Shown: one piece after another, positions 13,601-25,600 of the stretch | How positions within the stretch are numbered: position 1 is the stretch's first letter | How the letters are laid out: every line of letters starts with the position of its first letter | Assembly: GCF_905220565.1 (NCBI RefSeq) | Contig: NC_059415.1 | Span: 1,532,001-1,596,000, forward strand | Direction of reading: 5' to 3' | Origin: Melitaea cinxia | Lineage: Eukaryota; Arthropoda; Insecta; Lepidoptera; Nymphalidae | Length of the DNA: 64,000 nt | Translations under genes and position numbers: made by a program | Notes under the pieces: generated by a model | Seen by the model: only the letters and a program-made list of their open reading frames with translations | What the model was told of the DNA's origin: nothing | Databases searched by the model: none

Positions 13601-16600
13601 AGCGAATTGCCCTGAACAGAAAGCAATGGCGAAGCATTGTGGAAGCCCTCTGTAGCAACTAGGGGCCATAGGATATTACGAGGGGAGGTAAAAAGTTCGC
13701 GGAATGACAGGGAAGGATAATGAAATGAAACATTTACACTATTTTTTCTTTTGAATTTATTCTCCCTTAACCCTAATACATTTATTAGATCTGTCAAATA
13801 ACTTATTAATACCGTTGAAAAAAATGATTTGTCATGGGCGTCAAAATAGGCCGAAATTGCCGACTTCACTTCATCATCGTCGCCAAATTTTTTCCACGCA
13901 GTTCTTTCTTCATTTTTTGAAACAAATTAGTCGCTTGGGGCCAGGTCTGGGATGTAGGGTGGGTGGCGCAGTTGTTCAAAACCACACTAGTGAATAGCAG
14001 CCGTCGCAACCTGGCTTGTGTGCACGGGCGCATTGTCGTGCAAAAGGAGCACGCCTTTTGTAAGTTTCCTCGTTTTTTTTCTTTAATAGCTTCTTTTAAT
14101 TGACCTACTAAAGAAGCGTAGTAGTTGTGTGTGTAGTTGATACTACACTCTGTATCCCAAAAGATCATCGCCATGATCTTTCCGGGCGTTCGAGACACCT
14201 TACACTTCTTAGGAGGGGGTGTTCCTTTTTATGCCACTGCATCGACTCTTGCCTTAACTCAGGTTCATAATGGTGAACCTAAGTTTCATCGCCACTTACA
14301 ATTCGGTCCATAACTTCCTCCCTTTGCTCTCCACGGAGGTCCAAAAACTCGCGACAACTATCAACGCGCTCGCGTTTTTGATGCGCAGAAAATATTCTCG
14401 GAACCCATCTTGCACAGACTTTAGTCATGCCAAGGTGTTGATGTAGGATATTCAAAATGGTTATTTTTGATACTCCAACTAATGCTGCAAGCTGTTTTTT
14501 CTTTAGCCGGGCAACTTCCTATACAAGTTTTTGTTTTAACACCGCTCCCACTCCCTTAATGCTTGCATCTGTGTTAATGCTTATTGGTAGTTTAGGGTCA
14601 AATATCTTCAAAATTGGTTTTGAGCATAGCAATATTTTTATTTTATCAAATGATTCCTGACATTCTGTAGACCATATGAATTTCACATCTTTCCGCAGTA
14701 AATTATGTAAAGGTTCCAGGATGATTGTGCTGTTAGGTATAAACTTATGATGAAAATTTACTTTTCCAAGGAATTGACGTATATTCTTCCTTGTTTCGTA
14801 TATTCTTCCTTGTTTCTGGAACTGGGAAGTTTTTCACAGTAGTTAAGTAGTCTTTCAAGGGTTTAACTGAATTTTTTTCTATTATATGGCCCAAATACTT
14901 GGCATAATGATTTGCAAAGATACATTTGGAAAATTTTAAAGAAGGTTTTAAGTCTAAACCCTTCAGTAAGGATCGCTTCCAATAATCTTGATAGGTGTAT
15001 TATATGTTTTTCAAAACTTTTTGAAAAAATTAAAATGTCATCTATAAAATTTACTGCAAAACTAGAGAGTTTGTATTTTCTAATAATATTACTCAATATT
15101 CTCTGGAATATAGCCGGAGCTGTCTTTAATCCAAAAGGCACGTCCATTGGAAATGACCAGAATGCAGAATTTACGTCTAAAGTGGAAAAGTATTTACAGT
15201 TAACAGTTTTCATTATTAAATCATCAATTAATGGAAATGGTTGTGATTGAGGGATTACAATTTAGTTTAATTCTCTAAAATCTTTTTTTTTTTAATTATT
15301 AAACTTTATTTAAACTAATTTTCTTACAATCTTAATGTAAAAATATTTCTGTCATCACAAACTTTTATTTTTCTGTCCTGACAATAAAATAAACAAACTT
15401 GTTCATATCCAGCTCGAAGGATCAAAAATTTACCGTTAGCACAAGAACAATAAATTAGCAGTTTGAAGTACAAAATAACTAAACTTTACGAGTGATGTTA
15501 GCACACTGAATTCATCAAGTGTATGTTAGTGAAATGCACACATTGTAACTACGTTTAAGCTAAAGTTAAATTACACAAGCAAAAAAAAAATTATATTGTA
15601 ATTACAATATGTACGAGTGAATACTTCATACAGTATTTATTTAAAACAATACCAAAATACTGACCAAATTAGTTTTAATAAAAAGCAGATCAATAAACAC
15701 TAATTGTCCCGTCGTAATCAATCCCATGTTAACGCTATCCACACAGACTTCTCAAGAGCCTTTTTAAAGCACATCATAATACATTTTATCAGAATAACTA
15801 TACAGGTATAAAATGAGCCATACTCTTTGTACGACTGACTTAAATTGTACTAATACTAGACAGTAGACAAATGATAGTACGTAATTGTAAAAAAATGTTT
15901 TTGATTTGACTCATACAAGTCATTTCATGGGGTTTCTCAAGGATCAAACTTGGGTCCGTGACTTTTTAAAGCTTTCATAAGTGATGTATAAGTAACGTAA
16001 ATCGAAAGAAAACCAAGGTTATGTTAGTGGATCGAGCCGGAAACCTATCAAAAGCTACTCTCAACATTCCAAGAGTTGACACCGTCGATCACTACATTTA
16101 CTTAGGCGCCCAAATCTGCAATGAAGGCAGTTATGTCCCCGAAATAAGAAGGCGTATTGGGATGGCAAAAGATGTTATGACGCGTCTGAACAACATTTGG
16201 AAGAAAATAAGAATCGGTATCAGATTAAACACTGTCAAAATTTTCTCTTTGTAGATGAGTTCAAACCTATATATCCAATTAAAAGCAGTATAGACTCTGC
16301 ATTAATTCAAATAGTATTTGAACGCTTAACATACACAGTGCCTTAAAGGTTTAACATTTAGATGAAAAGTAATTATTTTCTCTCAAGATTTGGCAAACAT
16401 CAAAACTGAAGAATCATATTACAGTAGTACTTTACGAGTATACAACTTCACTCACCTTAGAAGTAGACCATGCAGGTATCGGTCGTTCTGGAGGTTCTTC
16501 ATCTTCATCGGAATTTAAATACTGGAACCCATCCATCATGTATACTGGCTCAGGGGCAGGTACATTTTTCAACGGTGTCAAAACTGAAATAAAAATAAGA

Positions 16601-19600
16601 TAAAAAAAACTGTAAGCCAAGATTTCAACTATGTGTATTTTATGATCACGAAATTATAGATATATTTGTTATTTTTTAGTATTGTTACTAAATATACTAT
16701 GTACCTATATCTATTGAAAAAAAAAAAGAAAAATCGATATATTGATAATAAAACACTTACTCTTATCTCCATCAATCCTCTGTTTCATTTTCTGTCTCTC
16801 CATAAACTCCTTTTGTCTCCTCTCGATTTCCTTTGCCATTAAAGCTGCTTCCTTCTTCATACTGTAATAAATTGTTAAAAAACATAAAATTATATAAAAA
16901 TTTATTACAAAATTGCAAATTTTGGATCGACCATAATTTATTACAAGAATTTTTAGCTACAAAAAAAAAAACTTGAAACTTTTAGAGTACAAATTATTAA
17001 AATAGTCACCCAGACTAATGGTACGAAGAAATTCTATATATATTTTTTTTAAATTTCTTAAATTTCTTACAATTGAATCGTTTAGACATATTTTCGTTAC
17101 ACTAAAGCCGGTTCAATGATTTATTTGCGCAATGCGCGCCTAGTCTCATGAAACCAACACTCACGCCTCTGCCTCCTCCAACTGCTTCTTCCTCGCAGCC
17201 TCTGCTCTCTTCTGCTCGTCTGCGAGTCTCTGTTGTCTCGCTTGCTCTTCAGCTTTCCGCCTCTCTTCCGTTTCCGCTACTTTACGGGCTAGCTCCTGTT
17301 TTTTCTGTTATTTGAAATTTAATTGCGTTACTAAATAATTTTCTCAGATGCTCAGAAATTCTGTTCCATTATTATCTTACTGTAGGAGAGGAGGCATAGA
17401 AAGACAAATAAATTTTTGTTTGAATTTTCTAAGTTAGTATTAGTAGTGAAACATTTGATTGCGACATCTATCATATTGATTCCAATAGCAGCGCCTTCAA
17501 AGGAATATTGAGGGAACAGAATGAAATACCTTGTTCGAAATTTAGAAGCATTCCGACTGAGAAAGGGTTCTTTTAACCTTACATAAGATAACAGATAAAT
17601 AATACTCCGCTCAAGTAGTTTTGTGTTACTGCGGCGAGTGAGGCAGCCCGAGCTCGCCAACACGCTTACATAACTCCTGGTGTTAAGGCCATAGAATACG
17701 GTCTCCGTTTACCGTCGTGCAGACAACACACTTGTATGCCAGCATAATGGTATTAACATCCACGCTCAGCACCCGCTTGGTATACACCAAGTAAATACGT
17801 GCACGTGTGGGTACGTGCATGTGCGTGTTTATACATTGACGGACGTGTGTACGTGTGTATGTGTGTGTGTACTTGTGTGTGTTTATGTACGTATGTGTGT
17901 GTATGTACGTACGTGTGTGTATGTACGTGTGTGTATGTACGTGTCTGTATGTACGTGTGTGTATGTACGTGTGTGTACGTACGTGTGTGTATGTACGTGT
18001 GTGTACGTACGTGTGTGTATGTGCGTGTGTGTGCGTGCGCGTGTACCCGCTCGGCCTCCCGCAGCCGCTCCAGCTTGCCGAGGTCGGCGTGCGCCTGCTT
18101 CTCCCGCCGCTCCTTCGTGTGTGTGTATGTGCGTGTGTGTACGTGCGCGTGTACCCGCTCGGCCTCCCGCAGCCGCTCCAGCTTGCCGAGGTCGGCGTGC
18201 GCCTGCTTCTCCCGCCGCTCCTTCGTGTGTGTGTATGTGCGTGTGTGTACGTGCGCGTGTACCCGCTCGGCCTCCCGCAGCCGCTCCAGCTTGCCGAGGT
18301 CGGCGTGCGCCTGCTTCTCCCGCCGCTCCTTCGTGTGTGTGTATGTGCGTGTGTGTACGTGCGCGTGTACCCGCTCGGCCTCCCGCAGCCGCTCCAGCTT
18401 GCCGAGGTCGGCGTGCGCCTGCTTCTCCCGCCGCTCCTTCGTGTGTGTGTATGTGCGTGTGTGTGTACGTGCGCGTGTACCCGCTCGGCCTCCCGCAGCC
18501 GCTCCAGCTTGCCGAGGTCGGCGTGCGCCTGCTTCTCCCGCCGCTCCTTCGTGTGTGTGTATGTGCGTGTGTGTGTACGTGCGCGTGTACCCGCTCGGCC
18601 TCCCGCAGCCGCTCCAGCTTGCCGAGGTCGGCGTGCGCCTGCTTCTCCCGCCGCTCCTTCGTGTGTGTGTATGTGCGTGTGTGTGTACGTGCGCGTGTAC
18701 CCGCTCGGCCTCCCGCAGCCGCTCCAGCTTGCCGAGGTCGGCGTGCGCCTGCTTCTCCCGCCGCTCCTTCGTGTGTGTGTATGTGCGTGTGTGTACGTGC
18801 GCGTGTACCCGCTCGGCCTCCCGCAGCCGCTCCAGCTTGCCGAGGTCGGCGTGCGCCTGCTTCTCCCGCCGCTCCTTCGTGTGTGTGTATGTGCGTGTGT
18901 GTGTACGTGCGCGTGTACCCGCTCGGCCTCCCGCAGCCGCTCCAGCTTGCCGAGGTCGGCGTGCGCCTGCTTCTCCCGCCGCTCCTTCGTGTGTGTGTAT
19001 GTGCGTGTGTGTACGTACGTGTGTGTATGTACGTGTGTGTACGTACGTGTGTGTATGTGCGTGTGTGTGCGTGCGCGTGTACCCGCTCGGCCTCCCGCAG
19101 CCGCTCCAGCTTGCCGAGGTCGGCGTGCGCCTGCTTCTCCCGCCGCTCCTTCGTGTGTGTGTATGTGCGTGTGTGTGTACGTGCGCGTGTACCCGCTCGG
19201 CCTCCCGCAGCCGCTCCAGCTTGCCGAGGTCGGCGTGCGCCTGCTTCTCCCGCCGCTCCTTCGTGTGTGTGTATGTGCGTGTGTGTACGTGCGCGTGTAC
19301 CCGCTCGGCCTCCCGCAGCCGCTCCAGCTTGCCGAGGTCGGCGTGCGCCTGCTTCTCCCGCCGCTCCTTCGTGTGTGTGTATGTGCGTGTGTGTGTACGT
19401 GCGCGTGTACCCGCTCGGCCTCCCGCAGCCGCTCCAGCTTGCCGAGGTCGGCGTGCGCCTGCTTCTCCCGCCGCTCCTTCGTGTGTGTGTATGTGCGTGT
19501 GTGTACGTGCGCGTGTACCCGCTCGGCCTCCCGCAGCCGCTCCAGCTTGCCGAGGTCGGCGTGCGCCTGCTTCTCCCGCCGCTCCTTCGTGTGTGTGTAT

Positions 19601-22600
19601 GTGCGTGTGTGTGTATGTGCGTGTGTGTGTACGTGCGCGTGTACCCGCTCGGCCTCCCGCAGCCGCTCCAGCTTGCCGAGGTCGGCGTGCGCCTGCTTCT
19701 CCCGCCGCTCCTTCGTGTGTGTGTATGTGCGTGTGTGTACGTGCGCGTGTACCCGCTCGGCCTCCCGCAGCCGCTCCAGCTTGCCGAGGTCGGCGTGCGC
19801 CTGCTTCTCCCGCCGCTCCTTCGTGTGTGTGTATGTGCGTGTGTGTGTATGTGCGTGTGTGTGTACGTGCGCGTGTACCCGCTCGGCCTCCCGCAGCCGC
19901 TCCAGCTTGCCGAGGTCGGCGTGCGCCTGCTTCTCCCGCCGCTCCTTCGTGTGTGTGTATGTGCGTGTGTGTGTATGTGCGCGTGTACCCGCTCGGCCTC
20001 CCGCAGCCGCTCCAGCTTGCCGAGGTCGGCGTGCGCCTGCTTCTCCCGCCGCTCCTTCGTGTGTGTGTATGTGCGTGTGTGTACGTGCGCGTGTACCCGC
20101 TCGGCCTCCCGCAGCCGCTCCAGCTTGCCGAGGTCGGCGTGCGCCTGCTTCTCCCGCCGCTCCTGCGTGTGTGTGTATGTGCGTGTGTGTGTACGTGCGC
20201 GTGTACCCGCTCGGCCTCCCGCAGCCGCTCCAGCTTGCCGAGGTCGGCGTGCGCCTGCTTCTCCCGCCGCTCCTTCGTGTGTGTGTATGTGCGTGTGTGT
20301 ACGTGCGCGTGTACCCGCTCGGCCTCCCGCAGCCGCTCCAGCTTGCCGAGGTCGGCGTGCGCCTGCTTCTCCCGCCGCTCCTTCGTGTGTGTGTATGTGC
20401 GTGTGTGTACGTGCGCGTGTACCCGCTCGGCCTCCCGCAGCCGCTCCAGCTTGCCGAGGTCGGCGTGCGCCTGCTTCTCCCGCCGCTCCTTCGTGTGTGT
20501 GTATGTGCGTGTGTGTGTACGTGCGCGTGTACCCGCTCGGCCTCCCGCAGCCGCTCCAGCTTGCCGAGGTCGGCGTGCGCCTGCTTCTCCCGCCGCTCCT
20601 TCGTGTGTGTGTATGTGCGTGTGTGTACGTGCGCGTGTACCCGCTCGGCCTCCCGCAGCCGCTCCAGCTTGCCGAGGTCGGCGTGCGCCTGCTTCTCCCG
20701 CCGCTCCTTCGTGTGTGTGTATGTGCGTGTGTGTACGTGCGCGTGTACCCGCTCGGCCTCCCGCAGCCGCTCCAGCTTGCCGAGGTCGGCGTGCGCCTGC
20801 TTCTCCCGCCGCTCCTTCGTGTGTGTGTATGTGCGTGTGTGTGTACGTGCGCGTGTACCCGCTCGGCCTCCCGCAGCCGCTCCAGCTTGCCGAGGTCGGC
20901 GTGCGCCTGCTTCTCCCGCCGCTCCTTCGTGTGTGTGTATGTGCGTGTGTGTACGTGCGCGTGTACCCGCTCGGCCTCCCGCAGCCGCTCCAGCTTGCCG
21001 AGGTCGGCGTGCGCCTGCTTCTCCCGCCGCTCCTTCGTGTGTGTGTATGTGCGTGTGTGTACGTGCGCGTGTACCCGCTCGGCCTCCCGCAGCCGCTCCA
21101 GCTTGCCGAGGTCGGCGTGCGCCTGCTTCTCCCGCCGCTCCTTCGTGTGTGTGTATGTGCGTGTGTGTGTATGTGCGTGTGTGTGTACGTGCGCGTGTAC
21201 CCGCTCGGCCTCCCGCAGCCGCTCCAGCTTGCCGAGGTCGGCGTGCGCCTGCTTCTCCCGCCGCTCCTTCGTGTGTGTGTATGTGCGTGTGTGTACGTGC
21301 GCGTGTACCCGCTCGGCCTCCCGCAGCCGCTCCAGCTTGCCGAGGTCGGCGTGCGCCTGCTTCTCCCGCCGCTCCTTCGCCGCCGCCTCCAACAACGCTT
21401 TCCTCTCTCTCTCCGCAGCGCTACGCGCAGCCGCAGCGGCCGCCATCTTTTCTTCTCGCCTCCTTTAAAAACATACATACATATTTATTATGATTACGTA
21501 CCCTTTAATAACAATCAAATCACAACTGCCTGTCATACTTTTCGGCGAATTTTTGAAATAATCGGCAGCACAGAGATTGGACGATAATTGCTCGGGTCAT
21601 TTAAAACCCCAGACTTGGCTAACTTTTACAAATTTTAGGGAAGCAGGAAAATGACCTTCATCGAGGAGTGTTTTAAAACAATTGCTTAGATTTTGAGCTA
21701 CTAGACTGCAAAAGGCATTTGATATGTTTGGTGCTAATGCCATCTATACCGGAGCTGGTATTATTGTCAAGATTATTAATAATTTTTATGACTTGATGCT
21801 TTTTTCAGGATGCCTTTTTTCATATGAGTCCATGGTGAAAATTTGTTTAACTTTTGTCTAAATTGTGAGATGGCGTTGAATAAATTGAGCTATTATGAAA
21901 TTTTGTCAGCAACTCGTTTACTACTTTAATGCCAATTGAGGAAAAATAATTATTAAATATTTAACATACTCGTAGCCATTCTCTGTTGTTTGGCTACGGC
22001 AGTAAAGAATATAGCCATACCCTCTCTTCCTGTGGCTGTCGTAAGAGGCGACTAAGGGATAATACAGTTTCACTACCACCTTGGAACTTAAAAAGCCGAT
22101 CGATGGCTGGATAACCACTCAACTGCTGGTCTTGAAATACACAGGCCAAAGACGAGCAGCAGCGGCTTCGGTGCGACAAAGCTAGCCCTGTGGTCATAGA
22201 CCGACCTGCCCAGCGTGGTGACTATGGGCAAAACACATGAGTTCACGCCATTTTTGGCACAAACTTCTATAAGCTACGGTAATCTCTTACCATCAAGTGA
22301 GCCGTACGCTTGTTTGCCGACCTAGTGACATAACAAAAAAAAATGCCCAGCAGTAGGACGTTACAGGCTCAATGCATGCAAGAAAAATCTCTTCAATAAC
22401 TCACTTTTTCTGCAACTCTCTCTTAGCCTCTAGAAGAGCTTCCTTCTTACTTCTGGGGTCTTCTTTCTCCATCTTCTGATTCTCTTCTGCCTCTCTGGCT
22501 TTATTGATAGCGCTCAGTTTAGAAGTGGATGATGGTATAAAGGATTTTCCAGGGATCACTCGTGCCTTAGTAGCTGAGCTTGATACCTGAAAAATTAAAG

Positions 22601-25600
22601 AATATTTATTTCTGTGCCAAAGAGTTATTAGACACAGTTATTGACTTCCTCAATTAAGCACAGAAAGAATCTGAGCCAGATGGATTCGCTCTTCCGTTAA
22701 AAACTATCTTGTAACATAAAACGCTAAATAACAAAATTTTAATGTGTGTTTGTGTTTGCACAATGTATGTGAGAATGATGATAACTAAAAGTTAAATATT
22801 ACATTTATAAGGGTATTTGTAAAGGAATAAGTTAATTAAATGGAATACTGTCTATTATACTAAAAAAGTAGAGAGTATAATCTGCCACCACGGTTTACTA
22901 TAGTCTGATGAATAGAAGATATACAAATAAACCTTGTTACCTTGCCCTGGTAGATTGTATATTAAGACAATGTAAACTTTAAAATAGGATAAGTATTTTT
23001 TTTACGTTGAACGTTATTCCCACTGTGCTATTTTGTAATATCTACGATTTTATTTTTGTGTTACCCACACATTAGGAATTCTAAACATTTTTGAATACGG
23101 TTCGCTTAAACCGAATATAAAAATCATCATATCAAAAATTTCGCTCTAGCGGGTACATCATTCCATAGCTAATTGGCTAGAGCGCCGACACGGTCAGTCG
23201 CAGACGCGGGTTCGAACCCCGCTGGAGCGGTCAATTTTTGATATGATATTCAAAAATGTTATCCACACTATCTAAGCCCTATTTGAAGGACTGCAGTTAG
23301 CAGTTGAACATCAAATATGTCTTAATTTGATACACATGAATTTTAAACCAATTTAGCACTTGAAATATACGAGGTTCTGGTAGAGTTGTCATAAATTATG
23401 ACACCTCATACGGATAGACTGTACTATGATGATCAGTAACTAATAAACCTAATGTGCAGATATTGCTCTACTGAAAATACTTATAGTTTATTTCAAACGT
23501 TTTTCTTTGTTCTAGGGGTTTTTGGTTAGTAATAGGTTTTAAGCTGTTACAGTAAAATGTTATAATTAATTTATAAATTAAATCTTACTTGTGGTGCTTT
23601 TCCATTGAAGATCATGCAGTTCATCTTACTCAATGTTTCAGCGGAGAGTATTGCTTTGGACACTTTGTCTGGGGGTGTTTGTTCGGAACTTTCCTCCTGA
23701 AATAAGGAAAATTTTTGTTCATCTGTGCTTTTGAAATAAAAAAATTTTACGCACACTTGATTTGGGGAATAAGCTGGTGAAATCGTAACGAGAGCGTTAC
23801 GAAAAGTGTGATCGGGCGAGGCAAACGGAGCAATAGAGAGAGGTGCCAGCAAATATTTTCTTTCTCTCTTTCTGTCATAGCCAGTACGTACTATACGTTT
23901 CGTATATCTAAGACACAGTGCAGGCCTACTGTGCGAAAGTTTTATTTCAGTCGTGTTGTCACTAAACCTTTATGAAATTTAGGTTTTTATGGGTTTTCTT
24001 CTTTCTTTTGTAGGAAGGGTTCTTGAAAAGTCTCATAAATAGATAAAATGGGATATATTCATTTTAGTGAAAAAAAAGATCAATCAAAAGTGGTCTGAAA
24101 GCTCTACTTGAATACTTTAACTGAGGTAGGGCACAGCAGGAATTTCCTGCTCAAAATATGGAGCAGCACGACTGGGGTAGTACCTCGACCTTACAGAAGA
24201 CCACAGCTAAATAATAGTGTTTCAAGCAGTATTGTGTTCCTGTTGGTGAGTAAGGTGACCAGAGCTCCTGGGGGGATTGGGGATTGGGTCGGCAACGCGC
24301 TTGCGATGCTTCTGGTGTTGCAGGTGTCTATAAGCTACGGTAATCTCTTACCATCAGGTAAGCCGGACGCTTGTTTGCCGACCTAGTGATATAAAAAAAA
24401 AACAGTAATTTTATATTTCAAGTTCTGCAGTGTTGCACGTAGAGCCGTTCAGTTTTTGTACCTTTTTGTATTTTTATTGCAATATACGATATATTCAAAA
24501 TACAGTCCTCTTATTAACCAGCGTTTGGGTACCCAGTTTTCCCCAACCACCACGGCGCAGGGCGCTGGTCCCGACGAATACTTTATCTAAAAAAAAAAAT
24601 TAAACCAAACCGCACCTAGCTTTACCCAGCCTAGGATTTGATTTCAAATATTGATAAATAAAAATTTACTTTTAGCATTTCTGAAATATAAGGCATATTA
24701 TATACCTTTTTAGCCATTGCTCTTGTTTTAGTTCTGGTCACTCTAGTGGCCATTTCTTCGAACTGCTGGACTTTTGCTTTAACAGCTGACCTGTAAATAA
24801 ATAATGTTTACTGTAACAACATATATAAATATCCTCTGAGACTGGCAAAAGATTAGACACGCTTGACTTGAGGGGTAAGCTGGTGAATATGTGATGAGAG
24901 CGTTACGAAAAGTGTGTTCGGGAGAGGCGAACGAAAGTTAAGGGGGAGATATAAGTTAGTGAAGATAAAAACGTTTCATATATTACTGTACAAATAAAAA
25001 AGTTTTACTTCAGTCGTGTGGTCTAAAGCACTCTTGTCTTTTTTTAATTGTGGTGCAATATACAATATTTAAATTAAGTGTATAAATATAAATTTGACAA
25101 GAATATCATAGGTAAGACTTTTAAGTAAGTTTTAGTCTATTTCTGTAACTATACATCCATTTAATATAATAAAAAGTACATATAACAGCCAGCCTAAAAG
25201 ACAAGCTAACAATCTTGACGTCTCCTACCTTATGTATTATATAAAGGTTATATAAACGTATGTTAAAGGTTATATAAACATTTTTAATATATCAAAAATA
25301 CCGCCCGTTCCAGCGTGGATCGATCCCGCGCCCCCGAATCACCGTGTCTGACACGGTATTCTTGATATGATATCAAAAATGTTTATATTTTCCAACAAAT
25401 TAAAGGCTATATATACTTACGTGGGTTGTGGTGGCGAAGGATTCGAGGTAGGAGTGTGTTCGATGCTATCGTTGTCATCGGTCAATAGAGAATTGTCTTG
25501 TGTTATATTTGCTGTTTTTGGATCTGAAACATCAATGTTATTATTATTACATAGTTGATAAAGATGTGTGGACTTAGTGACGCTGTATTTCATGCAAGAT

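Noticed and set aside
17753..21587. Open frames of 1187-1262 residues on both strands, rich in Cys-Val or His-Thr
   Set aside because: They come from a stop-free tandem repeat read in several frames on both strands. Only 21309-21462 on the minus strand fits the INCENP frame and splice sites.
23150..23235. Functional tRNA gene
   Set aside because: The T arm is perfect, but the acceptor stem is mismatched, T33 is missing and the sequence sits in a repeated element, so I call it tRNA-like only.
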